Below are positions 1-12,485 of a stretch of DNA of 64,000 nt, one piece after another. The notes beneath the pieces were generated by a model. It was given only the letters and a program-made list of their open reading frames with translations, made no database searches and was not told the DNA's origin. The translations under genes and the position numbers were made by a program. Numbering within the stretch: position 1 is the first letter of the stretch; every line of letters starts with the position of its first letter. This DNA is from Girardinichthys multiradiatus (lineage: Eukaryota > Chordata > Actinopteri > Cyprinodontiformes > Goodeidae): positions 21,923,119-21,987,118 of the forward strand of contig NC_061808.1 of the NCBI RefSeq assembly GCF_021462225.1, read 5' to 3'.

Positions 1-669
1 GTCTGCTGGGTCTGGCTTAGGTTGGAGAAGTGCTGCAAAGTCCTACATAACTGGTCCTCGCAGGTTATCATGTTTCGTAAAAAGGCTTTCAGTGTAAAGG
101 TAATAGATAGTTGCACCAATTTTAATGTAAAAAATTTGAGTTTATTCTTTTCTACCTTGGATACATGCATGTTTTTCATAAAAGTGTCAGTGATATATTG
201 TAAACATATTTTATGATGATAATAAAACCTTTCAATGAGATCCAGGGATTCCCTTCTGCTTTTTATGAATTATGTTGAAGCTAAAACATATTAAATGGTA
301 TTTAATTTCTAAAATAAATTTAATTTTAAAGTATTTTCACCTTTCTTACAATAAAACAAATTAATCACAGTATAAATACAGCAGTTCTTTATTGAGTTGG
401 ATCATTTTATCAGTCATTTGCAGAGTCTGTAACCAGTGCTGCAGGTTTGTTGGTTCTTTCACTTTATATGTGTTGATTTTAGGTTTGATCCCAACTTTGC
501 ATTAACAAAATGGTATCTTCTTAATCTTGAACTGAACCCCCTTAAACTTCAGCAAAATTAGTCCTTTAGTGTTATAAAAGAGAACTATTTTTTTTTTTTA
601 CATCTTGTTTAGTTTTGAAATTCAGCTTCATCAGAAGTTTTGCTCTGCTAAAGACTTAAGATACTTATT
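1..669. other. Non-coding, nothing recognised
   Basis: AT-rich sequence with short T and A runs. Open frames here are short and have no recognisable product. Confidence 0.6.
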
Positions 670-1830
670 CCACACACCTGTCCCTTGCAAAAGTGTTCAT
701 ACCGCTAGAACTTTTCCATCTTTTGTCACATTACAACCTCAGACTCCAATGTATTTTATTGGTATTGTTTTGTGATAGACTAACACATAGGAAAATGGTA
801 CATGGACTTCAAAACACCTCCAAGTCTTTTGGAGAATGTCTTTACCAGATTTGCACAACTTATTGCACTTTCTTATTTGTAAAACAGCTTAAAGTCACTC
901 AGATTGAGTGGAGGGAGTCTTGCCACAGATTCTAAATTTAATTTAGGTCTAGACTTTGCCTAGGCCATTCTAATACACAGTTGTGGGCACAGCAAACCAA
1001 AAAGTTAGCATATTCAACTAACTAAAATATAAATTTTGCAAATGCTAAAACACTAAACAGATAAAAAAAATTAGCAGAAGCTAACGCTAGCCACTAACTG
1101 ATAAGACGACTGTCACTTCATAACTGGAATTCAAAACTGCCTTTAGCTAGCTGTTGCTGCGTCGCTCAATGTCTTGTGACGTGTACATGTAGTAGGCCAA
1201 AAGTGTGCCTAACATACTCTTCGAGACTTGCCCATAACAGAAAGGAACAAAATTGTGAATTTTTTTATTGGACTTAAAATCGGGAAGCTAATGATCTGCT
1301 AACAGTTTCCAAAGTTCGTACAAACACTAGTTCACTAAACCAAAAATTAGTTCCTCTGTTAGCAGATTAGCAGAACTGTGCCCACCACTGCTTATACGTA
1401 AATATTCCTTAATTTTATTTGTTCCATTTCGGTGCTGTCTGTTCATATGTGGTCTTGAGCATCCCAATCTCAAGCCTTTCTAAACGTCTAACAGATTTTC
1501 TTCAAGGATTGCCCTGTATTTAGTTTATTTTTTTCATTTTCTATAGCTTCTCTGTTCTTGCAAACCAAAAGCCTCTCAACATCATGATGCTGAGGCCACT
1601 ATGTTTTACCATGAGGATATTGTTTTATTGCTTGGCCTATTAGTTGAGGTTGACGACCATGTCTTTGTAGTTTTGCAGCTATGCTTTTCCATGCTCTTCC
1701 ATGCTCTTTCATTTTCAGATGATGTATTGAACATTAGTTGAACACCTCTGTGAGATTTGATGCTTTAGATGTTGTTTTATAACCAACCTTGCTTTAAACC
1801 TCTCACCAACTTTATCCCTGACCTGTGTGC
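670..1830 (-). mobile_element. Degenerate Tc1-like element, interrupted by a hAT-type MITE
   Basis: The left end CCCTTGCAAAAGTGTTCATAC is the terminal motif of a common teleost Tc1 family, followed by its typical internal sequence, for example the TTAGGTCTAGACTTTGCCTAGG block near 945 and CATCATGATGCTGAGGCCAC near 1581. The transposase strand is minus and full of stops and indels. The element is split at 978-1390 by another insertion. The right end is not intact; an inverted scrap (GAGGTTTGTTAGAG, about 1932) suggests rearrangement. Confidence 0.75.
978..1390. mobile_element. hAT-type MITE (413 bp)
   Basis: The termini CAGTTGTGGGCACAG and, on the other strand, CAGTGGTGGGCACAG match at 14 of 15 positions. 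The flanks CTAATACA (970-977) and CTTATACG (1391-1398) are an 8-bp target duplication with two changes, the length expected for hAT elements. There is no coding capacity. It sits inside a Tc1-like copy, so it inserted later. Confidence 0.82.
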
Positions 1831-3285
1831 TCTATGTCTGAGTTTGCATACATTTGAAATTTTACATAATTGATCAGTTCCTTTGTAAATTTCCCAAACC
1901 ACTCTTATTACTTCTCACAGTCCCTACTCCAGAGGTTTGTTAGAGTTTGAGATTTTAGGTTGGGTTTCGAAGTGTTGTTGATTTAAAATGGCAAAGCTTA
2001 AGAAAACATTGTGTATGATAGGAGGCTTTAAACAATTGACTTATTAATTTACTTTGGCTCAATACACCCTGATAGTGTGCATGAAGCAAAGGTTCAGAAA
2101 AAACAAGAAAATCAATTTTTGTGAATTTGCAGCTAGACTCCAACAAAAATGAACTCAGAATTTTTAATCATCCTCTGATGGAGTAGCTTCTGTCTGGTTC
2201 CCACAATACAATTAATGTGATCTTTCATAACTTGGAAAGCCCCATGTCTATGGTCTGAAAGTCTAGTTTCTAAAGTTAGTGTACTCCTTGTCTTCTTTAT
2301 AGCAGATTTATGGTCTTCTACCAGAGGATTGTGAACCCAGCACCCACTGAGGTCCAAAGGTATGGGTGAGACCAAAATGAAGAGGAGACTGACAGAAGGA
2401 TGTGAGTAAGAGAGACACATGGGGTCAATTTGACCAAACATAATTTTATGTACTAATTGATTGTACACACATTTTTTTATCGTATTTAAGATTCTGGAGA
2501 AATCATAAGAACAACTCTCTGGGGTTACTGCATTTTCAGAATGTTTTCTTTTTCATAAAATAAACTTCAAACAGACTTGCAAGCTTTAGAAGTACTCTGT
2601 CACAGGGCAGCTATGTTTACACATGAGGCCTTCTATCTTTCACATCCTATGAGCTCCATTCAGTCCGTCTGTCCCATGACCCCATTGCTGACTTCCTTAT
2701 GCTGTCTTTAACCTTTATCCCTCCCCCAATTCAGCTTTCAAACACACACACCTCTGTTGCACATTGAAAACTAAATGACCCCAGCAGTTATGTAACCACT
2801 AGAGGTCAATCAGTGGACAAACTGAGCTGAAAAGCTGCCCCTAGTTTACTCTCAGGTCAGAAGGTCTGGAAACAGACTCACTGCTCTCCATGGCAGCAAC
2901 CCAGATGGGATACACAGATCATATTGATATCAATTAAATGTGAAAGCTGCCAATATGACAAACCTATCAACACATTTATAAGTTTCCAAAACATATCCAG
3001 ATAATGCAATAAAACTTAGGATTTAGGGTTAATTTCAAAGTTGTTGCAGTTGATGCTCTTCAAGTCATTTTTTTTTAAAACAAACAGTGAAGTTGTTTAA
3101 CAAATACACTAAGGCATCAGTTACATGACGCAGAACTAGCATTATGTAAGGATTATGTTTTTTTTTTTCCTATTCAGGTGTGTCAGGCTTGTAGCTCGCA
3201 ATAGTTACATTCAGTTCCTTGTTCGAAGTAGAGGAATATGTCAAAAACAACAGACTTGGGCGTCAATGCATAACAAAATGCAACA
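1831..3285. other. Non-coding, nothing recognised
   Basis: Ordinary AT-rich intergenic sequence without convincing exons or complete repeats; short open frames (for example 2133-2468 minus) show no family. Confidence 0.5.
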
Positions 3286-3379
3286 TTTGAAAGTTGAAAG
3301 TACTCGTGCTCGTGCTCGTCGTCTTCCGCTTATCTGGGACCGGGTCGCGGGGGCAGCAGACTCAGCAGAGACGCCCTGA

Positions 3380-4834
3380 CGTCCCTCTCTCCAGACACCT
3401 CCTCCAGCTCCTCCAGGGGGAGCCCAAGGCGTTACCAGGCCAGCCGAGAGACATAGTCCCTCCAGCGTGTCCTGGGCCATCCCCTGGGCCTCCTCCCGGT
3501 GGGACGTGCCTGGAACACCTCCCGAGGAAGGCGTCCAGGAGGCATCAGGTATAGATGCCTGAGCCACCTCAACTGGCTCCTCTTGATGTGGAGGAGCAGC
3601 GGCTCTACTCCGAGCCCCTCCCGGATGGCCGAGCTCCTCACCCTATCTCTAAGGGAGTGCCCAGCAAAAAGAAGAGACGAAATCCACTGGTCCCCAAACC
3701 AGACCCCCTCCGGCCCTTGGCTGCATTTAGAAATCCTGTCCATAAAAGTTATGAACAGGACCGGTGACAAAGGGCAGCACTGCCAGAGTCCAACATGCAC
3801 TGGGAACAGGTCCGACTTAGTGCCGGCAATGCGGACCAAACTCCTGCTCCGCTCGTACAAGGACCGGATGGCCCCTAATAAAGGGCCCCCGATTCCATAC
3901 TCCTGGAGCACCCCCCACAGGACATCACAAGGGACACAGTCGAATGCCTTCTCCAGGTCCACAAAACACATGTGAACCGGTTGGGCAAACTTCCATGAAC
4001 CCTCGAGCACCCTGTAGAGGGCATAGAGCTGGTCCAGTGTTCCACGGCCGGGACGAAAACCACACTGCTCCTCCTGAAGCCGAGGTTCCACTATCGGTCG
4101 GACTCTCCTCTCCAATACCCTGGCGTAGGCCTTACCAAGGAGGCTGAGGAGTGTGATCCCCCTGTAGTTGGAACACACCCTCCGGTCCCCCTTCTTATGA
4201 AGGGGGGACCACCACCCCAGTCTGCCAGTCCAGAGGCACTGTCCCCGACCGCCACGCAATGTTGAAGAGGCGTGTCAACCATGACCGCCCTACAACATCC
4301 AGAGACTTGAGGTACGCAGGGCGGATCTCATCCACCCCCGAAGCCTTGCCACCGCGGAGCTTTTTAACCACCTCGGTGACTTCAGCCTGGGTGATGAAAG
4401 AGTCCAACCCCGAGTCCCCAGCCTCTGTTTCCACCATGGAATGCGTGATGGCAGGATTGAGGAGATCCTCGAAGTACTTCTTCCACCGCCCGATAATGTC
4501 CTCAGTTGAGGTCAGCAGTCTCCCACCCCCACTATAAACAGTGTTGGCGAAGCACTGATTCCCCCTCCTGAGGCGCCGGATGGTTTGCCAGAATCGCTTC
4601 GAGGCCAACCGGTAGTCCTTCCCCGTGGCCTCACCGAACTCCTCCCAGGCCCGAGTTTTTGCCTCTGCCACAGCCCGGGCCGCAGCACGCTTGGCCTCAC
4701 GGTACCCGTCAGCCGCCTCAGGAGTCCCACAAGCCAACCACAGCCGATAGGACTCCTTCTTCAGCTTGACAGCATCCCTTACTGCCGGTGTCCACCACCG
4801 GGTTCTGGGAAATATCGACCAAAATATTGAGGCA
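3380..4834 (-). pseudogene. LINE reverse transcriptase, broken
   Basis: Minus-strand translation shows TRWWTPAVRDAVKLKKESYR, KLRGGKASGVDEIRPAYLKS, YRGITLLSLLGK, CGFRPGRGTLDQLYALYRVL, HMCFVDLEKAFDCVP and CPLSPVLFITFMDRIS, the standard RT blocks. Breaks: a frameshift near 4200-4259; an internal deletion joining SSLLFA directly to GHSLRDRVRSS, which removes the catalytic F/Y-A-D-D motif and the following thumb region (about 100 or more residues); an altered QG motif (WQCCPL); and a premature stop after VSRLAW. It cannot be active. Confidence 0.88.
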
Positions 4835-5079
4835 CGTGACGTCCAGGCCTGGCTCCCACCCTGGAGCCAGGCCTGGGGTCGGGACTCGTCGGAGAGCGCC
4901 TGGTGGCCGGGTTGCTCCTCGCGGAACCCAGCCGGACCAAGCCCGAACGAGAGACGCGAGGCCATCCCCCAGTGGGCCCACCACCTACAGGGGGAACCGT
5001 GAGCGACCGGTGCAAAGAGTATTGGGTGGCGGACGAAGGTGGCGGACGAAGGTGGAGACCTCAGCGGCCCGATCCCCGG

Positions 5080-5853
5080 ATGCTTAGGCTGGCTCTAGGG
5101 ACGTGGAATGTCACCTCGCTGGGGGGGAAGGAGCCTGAGCTTGTGTGGGAGGTCGAGAGATATAGACTAGAAATAGTCGGGCTCGCCTCCACGCACAACG
5201 TGGGCTCTGGAACCCATCTCCTTGAGAGGGGTAGGATTCTCTTCTACTCTGGAGTGGCCCACAGGGAGAGGCGGCGGGCTGGTGAGGGTTTGCTTGTTGC
5301 CCCCCAGCTCAGCCGTCTCGTGTTGGGGTTTACCCCAGTGGATGAGAGGGTCGTATCCCTGCGCCTTCGGGTTGGGAAGAGGTCTCTGACTATCATTTCA
5401 GCCTACAGGCCGAGTGGTAGTGCAGAGTACCCGGCCTTCTTGGCGTCCCTGTCGGGGGTGCTAGATAGTGCCCCTCCCGGGGACTCCATTATTCTGCTGG
5501 GGGACTTCAACGCCCACGTGGGGAACGACAGTGACACCTGGAGAGGCGTGATTGGAAGGAATGGCCTCCCCGATCTGAATCCGAGTGGTGTTTTGTTATT
5601 GGACTTCTGTGCTAGTCACGGATTGTCCATAACGAACACCATGTTCAAACATAAGGGTGTCCATCGGTGCACTTGGCACCAGGACACCCTGGGCAGGAGG
5701 TCAATGATCGACTTTGTTGTCGTATCATCAGACCTTCGGCCACATGTTTTGGACACTCGGGTGAAGAGAGGAGCTGAGCTGTCCACTGATCACCAACTAG
5801 TGGTGAGTTGGATCCGCTGGAGGAGGAGAAAGCCGGACAGACTTGGAAAGTAG
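5080..5853 (+). pseudogene. LINE endonuclease domain (inverted 5' half)
   Basis: An open frame of about 257 codons from [14 protein letters not shown], with the endonuclease motifs [32 protein letters not shown] and STDHQLV. It stops where the RT-side sequence should follow because the inversion break lies here. The preceding 4835-5079 is the element's GC-rich 5' region, including the near-palindrome CCAGGCCTGGCTCCCACCC. Confidence 0.85.
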
Positions 5854-5855
5854 TG

Positions 5856-7133
5856 ACTGCAAATTTCCCAACATCAATATGACCTAATAAACAGCTAACA
5901 GGCGGAAGTCAGCAGAAATGTTTTCAGAGGCAGTGACGGGAAGACCTACCAATTCAGCACCCTGCCCAGTGATTTAAAAGCACTCTTTGGCGAGCCCCCA
6001 CATATTTTACCCCATTGTGGAATGATCAACTCAAAACTATAATTCAAAAACTACATTTCTGGTAGTACATAGCTAGACCTTATAATTTTTCCTCCTCTTC
6101 AGACCAATGTTTTATTAGAATAGCCTACTTTGAATTAGTGAGACATGCAGTGGTTTTTGTAAAACTGAGCAACAATGAATAAATGCAGCTGAAAGTCTCA
6201 CTTTTCTACACTTTATAGGTTTATGTTCAATCAGTGAGGGCTTACCTGCACGGTAGTAATGTTGCTTTTAAAGCATTACTGCAAAGACACCCTCCGTCAT
6301 GCCACTCAAACTCAACAGTTAATTAACAGAAGGTTTTTTCTCAGCATGTTGTTTGGCCCCATAAAAAGTCCTTACAATCTACTGCTACACATTGTCTGTT
6401 GTATTCATATTGTGATTAATTGGTTTGATTTTAAGCAAAGTGAAAATACTGATATGCAATCTGTAATTCATTTGGCTCAGACACTGAGAAAAACCATGTT
6501 GCCCCTGCGGTAAATTAACTTGGGTAAACCCACAGTGAAAATTTTTGGAGAGAGTGGTAATTGGTTTGTTTATTAACACGGTCCACAGTCATCAGAAGAG
6601 GTTTTGTACTGACAGAGGATGCATAAAAACTTATCCAATAGTCTTTTCTGAGAAACCTTTTGCTGACACACCACAATCCGGTTTCTTTAGTGGTCTTGCT
6701 ACTGAGTCTGTGGTACTTTGGTGTTTGGCACAGGATAAACTGTGTTTTCTCCTTGTTTCACAGCATTGTGTGGTTCCATCTCCTAAAGCCAAGTTTCTTT
6801 AAAGGAACAAATGTGGCATATTCCTGGGGGAAAAGTATTTCACGTTTCAAGTATTTTTGGTGGGCGAGGAGAATCTATTCTTCTGGCCAATTTAGTTTCA
6901 CATCTCTCGGCCACATTTCTTGTGTAAAGTGTCTTTGGTGAAAGTAGGAGCGCTCACTCTATCCTTTTCTATGTTACCATAAATAGCCACATAATATTTT
7001 TTGCTCCCTGTAGACATTAAAATATTTTACATATCTTGAAAGACTTGTGATACAATTTTATTTTTATATATATTTTCTATTAAAGCCAGATATTTATTGT
7101 AGCTCTATTGGCTTTTATTTTTTGTTATTTTTT
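5856..7133. other. Non-coding, nothing recognised
   Basis: AT-rich. Open frames at 6259-6513 and 6545-6941 are short, lack family features and have neither splice context nor codon bias that I can support. Confidence 0.5.
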
Positions 7134-7292
7134 AGAAAGTAGGCAGATAGGAAAATGGAGAGGAGGGGAAAGAATGTAGCACAGGCCTCCAAGGTCAGGA
7201 CTCGAACTAAGGACAGCTGCGTTTAGGACTGAGGTCTCCTTATATGGGTCACATGCTCCACCACTATGCCATGCGCCAAGCCAGCCACACAA
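7134..7292 (-). repeat. tRNA-derived SINE
   Basis: On the minus strand it has a pol III A-box-like TGGCATAGTGGTGG (7258-7271) and a B-box AGTTCGAGTCC (7198-7208), spaced as in a tRNA head, then a body of the teleost SINE type. A related + strand fragment lies at 63281-63345. Confidence 0.78.
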
Positions 7293-9469
7293 CAATTTAA
7301 TTTATTTCTCTTAGAAATGCCTTTTTTGTGAAAAACACTATTTTATGTCTAGAACAAATGTCGTGCTATGCTGTTACATACACTACATCATCCTCCGTAT
7401 ATAGTAATGGTTTCTTTTTAAGGAGGCATGACTCCAAAGGCTCTTTTTGTATAAGAATTGTGTAATTGTATTGAGTTTTAAAATCATTTATATGCTTTTA
7501 AAAACAAGTGAAATACTGGCTGTAGTTTATGCACATCTTGTTTTTTAAACATTTTTACATGTTCTTTTTCTAATGTATGCTGACATCTCAGACTATGAAT
7601 CATATGATTCTAACACTAGCCTTGTAGGATCAGCACTTAAATGTGTTGTCTTTTCATATTGAAAACATGATTGCCTGAAGTTGTCAGCGCCAGCCCTTTC
7701 TGAGTCCCATAGAGAGTCCAAAATTGACAAAACAACTGTTTAATTTCTTTCACATGTTCAACCGGTGTGCACACTAATGCAATTATAAAGTTATCCTCTT
7801 GGTATGCTCAACATACAAATTTAAATGAATTTTAATCCAATTTATAATGGTTTACTTCCTTTCTTTAGGTCATTGTCTTTTCTTCACAGATCTATGGTTC
7901 TGCTAGACAGAGAAGCACTCCCCTCTATTCCCTTTGCTGACACACTTACCACTCAAAATGAATTTCCTAAAGGTTTTAAGATATATCTAATTATTCCTGG
8001 ATAGACAGAATTGCAAATCAAATATTTTTAAAGGTTAAGCATGTTTTTTATAATTGTAATCTATAACTTTCCTAAATTGTACTCTTGGCTCAGAGCTTTC
8101 ATTAAATCAATTGTATCTGGATCAGGAAAGAAGAATAAGAAACATACCCTAATCTAGTTAGAACAAAGAAACCAAATTGCCAGACTGCTGAATTTTCCTA
8201 ACCAGAATCCATGTGTGTCTGCAGTCAACTTGTGAGTAAGGGACATCTGTTTTTTCCTTTTAATATGGTCAGTGAAAAAAATTCAAACTTTAGGACAAAA
8301 GTCGCGAGTCCCCTGTGGGAGCAGGTCACTCCGCAAGATTTTGAATCCATGTGGGCGGTTGAGAGCATGCACGCCTTATAAAAAAACATCCCATCTGCTC
8401 CTCCCAGCCATCTGAACACAGCTGGAGAGCAGATATCTGGGGAGATAGCAAGTCAGAAAGTAAGCCTGAGAGGGAAATAGACCAGGATGGGGTGGATTTA
8501 GAGGGACAAAGGTAATGTGGGGTAAGACTGACTGACCTTATATGGAGAAGCGTGATGAATTAGTAACTGCTTGTGCAGCCATCACATCTGGAAATGGACA
8601 GAGCTGTGTTTTGAAGTCTATTTCCATTTCTGGAGCTTATTTATGTTATATTAGTGATACGCCTATCATTTAATATCCCATCAGCTAAAGAATGACATTC
8701 TGCTCACTTCTTATCGGGAGTTAGTGGATACACATTTTCTGGATGGGGTGAGGTTCTATTTGCCTTTATTGTGCTTTGATTTTCTTCACACTGCATTTAT
8801 TGCACTCTGGTGATTTTATTTATGCTCATGTAAAACATAAAAACTTAAACTTAAAAACTGTACAACAATACAAGCAGCTCAAATTCCAATCAGCAATCCT
8901 CAGACAATAACAAGCAGAGAATCAACAAAAGCCAATTGTATCACTGTCAAAAGCAACTGTAAGAGAGTTTGTGGTTACACCTTGCAGTGCTGCCATGAAA
9001 ATCCTGCATTTGAAAATAACTGAAAAGAAGAAGGAAATGAACTCCTGTCTCCGGATTTAACTGATTAAATGTCCCTCAACAGCAGGAAAAGAGGAGTCGA
9101 GCATATCTCACCTCCCTGAAATGACAACATTGTTTATCACTAAACAAGTGAAAACAATCACACTCTGTGAAGCACGGGCTCAAACATCACTGCTAAGGCA
9201 CATTCCATTATCTAAACATCAGCTAAGAAAAGTAATGTAATGAAGATTTCTGGTTAAAATATAAACACAGTAAAGTTCCCATTATGGGGATTCAACAGAG
9301 CTCAAGCAGATGTTCCCCTATTGTTCAAGCTTTTGGTTTTGTCAAATGGCTTTTGCTCTGTTTCCATACTTGCCATTAAATGAAAATGAATGTCAGTTAT
9401 CTCTATCGCTAGAGACTCTAGCAAATCCATGCAAATAATTCATCTTTTACACCTGATAGTATACGGTTT
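7293..9469. other. Non-coding, nothing firm
   Basis: The only suggestive item is a TATA-like CTTATAAAAAAAC near 8376 followed by GC-richer sequence and possible donors near 8460 and 8510; without a coding exon this is not called. Confidence 0.45.
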
Positions 9470-11178
9470 AGCAAAAATACTTTTACTGTACCTGTTGAAC
9501 TTTTGAATATGTGATATTGGTACAAGCACACACCTTAGTGTATTTTTGGGGGAATTTTATGTGAGAGATCAACGACAAGTAGCACATAGGGTAAAATGGA
9601 AAGGAAAAGCAGAGATGGTTTTCAAATATTTTTTGCAAGCAAAAAACTGAAATGTGTGGGTGCATTTGTATTCAGTCCCCTGAGTCAATACTTGGTGGAA
9701 ACATATTTTCTTGCAATTACAGCAACATGTCATTTGGGGTGTGTCTCTATTAGCTTTGTACATCTACAGACTAAAAGTCAATTTTTTCTGCAAAACAGTT
9801 CAAACTCGCCCAGATTGCATGGAGATCTTCTGTAAACAGTGATTTCCTTGTCTCAAATTCTCACCTGGATTTAGGTCAGTACTTTGACTGGGCCATTGTA
9901 AGATATGGATATGCTTTGGTCTAAGCTGTGGTATTGTAGCTCTTGGTGTATGTGTATGATTGTTTTGCTGCCTCTAACAGCTTTTCTTCTATGATTGCCC
10001 TGTAGTTAACTCCATCCATTTTCCAATCAACACAAACCGGGTTCCCTGCTGCTAAAGAAATCCATCTCCACGGCATTATGATGCCATCACTGTTTCACAT
10101 TGAGGATGGTGTGTTCAGGATGAAGTGTAGTGTTGGTCCTTATTTATGTTATTTAGTGATAGCATGTGGTTATTGCATGTAGTCCAGAAAGTAGAAACTT
10201 GCTTCATATGTTTGATGTGACCTCAACATTGCTTGTGGCAAGGTGCAAACAATGTTTTGTTGGACTTTCATAAAGGTTAGATTAGATTTGTGAAATACAA
10301 AGCTGTTAGTGTTCTTGTCAGCAGATTATCCCACCTGACCTGTGGATCGTTGCAGCTCCTTCACACTTACTCTGGGCCTCTTGGAGCTCCTCTGATCAAT
10401 GCTCTTCTTACCAGGCCCACCAGTCTAGATGGATGGCCATGTCCTTGTTGGTTTGCAGTTTTCCATACTTTTTTCATTTTCAGTTGATGGTTTAGGAAGT
10501 GCTCTGTGAAATGTTCGGACCCATTCTTAACCACTTAACTCTTAAACCTGGCCATGACTTTATCAATGACTTGTCTCTTCTCTATTTCTCTATTTACAAA
10601 TTAGGTGACTTCTGAATACAATTGGTTGCACTGGATTTAATTTGGGGTACCACTGTAAAAGGGGTTTTCAGACATATTTATATATTTATTCAAATTTATT
10701 ATAATTAAAAACCATATGTCCTTTCCTTCTACTTTTAATTATGCACAACTGTGGGTTGGTCTTGTCACATTGTGGGATTTGTTATGTGTTTCTCTGAGTC
10801 TGTCTGTCATGAGGAGAGTCACTTATGAGTGGTGATGGGCTTACTGCCGCACACCTGGGAGCAATCCAGACGGAGGTGCTTATAAGGAGCTGCAGGACAT
10901 GCATTCATCACCTGATGATCCCACATGAGTGGTAACCTCAAGCCTTCATTTGATTTGTTTTGAGAAACCTGTCTAGTGACCAGTTAAGCTCTGTTCAGTC
11001 TGTCCTAAGTTTACCTCTGCTGCAAACCCCAGGTCCTGTAAACTGTCTGCATTCTGGAGACCATCTTCATTCTTCAAAGAACATAACCAACCGGACAAAC
11101 CAAGCCCTGCAGTTCACTCTGCAGCTCCTGCCTGTGCCCGATGCCCTGCTCGCTTCCCACGGACACCCCTTCTCGGAC

Positions 11179-12485
11179 AATTCAATTCAATTCAAATTCA
11201 AAGATACTTTATTGATCCCCGAGGGGAAATGAGAATTTCAGTACAACCCATCCAAACATACATCATGACACAAGACAATGGGGGGACGGGTCACCGAGGC
11301 TTTGCTGCCCACTCACAGGCGCCGCCCTTGCTAGATGAGAAAAGAGGCCACATTAGGTAAGTAGAAGGGAAAAAAAATCATATTTCACACTTTATCCTTA
11401 GCAGGATACAGTTTGAGATTGCAAAAAACCTCAGCACAAATTAGCAACAAATTTACAAAACAACATCATGCCGGGAACGGTGAAGGTGGTGTGAGGAGCG
11501 CAAATGTTTATCTTGAGCATGTGTGTGTGTGCGAGTGAGTGTGTGCAAGTAAGTCCATGAAGCACTGTCCCAGAGGCCATTGTCCTTGATGGTTCGTTGG
11601 AATGTTCATCAACCGGCCACAAAGTTCTGAGCAGGTCCACAGGTGTCCTCAGGGAAGGGAGGGGGCAGAGGGAGCAGAGCGTCATGTTTACATAACTTCC
11701 AGGAGAAGTTGAAAATAGCCGGCCATCAAGGCCGCGCAGGGGAGCCAGATTCAGAAAAACAATAATCATTTGGGTTAGGCTGACTCTTAATTTTCCGTCA
11801 GCCTTGAGAGTCTCACTGGTGCTTCTCAAAGGCAAATTCAAACAGCCAAATTCCTGGTCTTTCTGCCAGATCCGAGCGAACAACTTTCTCCAAGATTTAT
11901 CCCATTTCACCCCTGAGTCCAGGAACCGCAACCTGCCTGCGATCCTGTGTAAGGATCACATCCAGTCTGCGATTCAGCTCACGTAACATCTCAGTCTGAG
12001 TGTTGATTGCTCTGAAGATCCCATCACACATGCCAGGCAGCCTTACAATGGCCAGAACAGCTGCTGACATTCTCCGAATTTCTCGATATGCCAGGTAACC
12101 GCTGACTCCAAAAAGCAGAAATCCTGATATCAAACATCCAATTATATACACATCTTCCACATCCTCGACTGACATTATCGACAGACACACAATCCTCCAC
12201 TTCTGCCAGGAGTCCATCGTGTATCCAGAGAAAAATGTCCCGTCCGGGCAAGTGGGCTCTCCCGACCCCTGTCTTCTTGTCGAGAAAATGTGATCAATTG
12301 CATTGAGAGACCAGCTGACCAAATCCATAATTTGGAAGATGTGCAAAAAGAGGCTCCAAAAAAAAGACAAGACACAGAGCTGAAGCAGGGAGGGGTGCGG
12401 GAGACAGAGAAAAAGCGTCCACCTCCACCGAGAGCAGGAAAAAGAAGTTGTGCTCGCCAGCCCGTTCACTCTCCAACGCTGCCCA
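11179..12485 (-). mobile_element. Retroposon-like element with a small transmembrane-protein ORF
   Basis: It lies inside the solo LTR. On the minus strand it starts near 12485, carries an ORF (11897-12328) and ends in a GAATT-type short repeat tail (AATTCAATTCAATTCAAATT on the + strand, 11179 on) next to a TACTTTATTGATCCCCGAGG block common in teleost repeats. A tail of short repeats points to a retroposed element. The flanking CGGAC (11174-11178 and 12486-12490) may be the target duplication; alternatively the 9-bp CCCACGGAC (11156-11164 and 12482-12490). Confidence 0.6.
11897..12328 (-). CDS. Uncharacterised single-TM protein of a mobile element
   Basis: A 143-residue frame from ATG at 12328 (MDLVSWSLNAIDHIFSTRRQ). 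Order: a short amphipathic N-terminus, a CPDGTFFSGYTMDSWQKW segment, one hydrophobic helix (YIIGCLISGFLLFGVSGYL, about residues 60-80), a basic turn (YREIRRM), and a C-terminal helical part with heptad-like hydrophobics (INTQTEMLRELNRRLDVI). It matches no family I can name, though I believe similar predicted proteins recur in teleost genomes. An upstream in-frame ATG (12469) would add a hydrophobic 47-residue leader that looks like untranslated sequence. No stop or frameshift is seen in the frame, which is notable for a nested repeat. Confidence 0.5.
   Translation of the reverse strand: MDLVSWSLNAIDHIFSTRRQGSGEPTCPDGTFFSGYTMDSWQKWRIVCLSIMSVEDVEDVYIIGCLISGFLLFGVSGYLAYREIRRMSAAVLAIVRLPGMCDGIFRAINTQTEMLRELNRRLDVILTQDRRQVAVPGLRGEMG

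Larger units (their letters stand above)
3290..5855 (-). mobile_element. Non-LTR retrotransposon (LINE), 5' half inverted
   Basis: The 3' portion (about 4834 down to 3290, minus strand) encodes reverse transcriptase; the 5' portion (about 4835-5853, plus strand) encodes the apurinic-type endonuclease. Both belong to one well-known teleost LINE family, so the two halves lie head to head, the layout made by twin-priming during target-primed reverse transcription. The clade (RTE-like or L2-like) is not assigned. Flanking TTGAAAGTA (about 3291) and TTGGAAAGTA (about 5842) could be a target duplication but this is weak. Confidence 0.88.

Noticed and set aside
7198..7271. A true tRNA gene
   Set aside because: A- and B-box-like motifs are present but no cloverleaf can be drawn and the body continues as a SINE.
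8225..8520. Promoter with TATA-like CTTATAAAA and possible donors
   Set aside because: No coding exon, no family match and many T/A runs elsewhere; insufficient for a gene call.
11431..11931. 166-codon minus-strand frame following the TM protein
   Set aside because: No recognisable features and located where the element's 3' non-coding region is expected.
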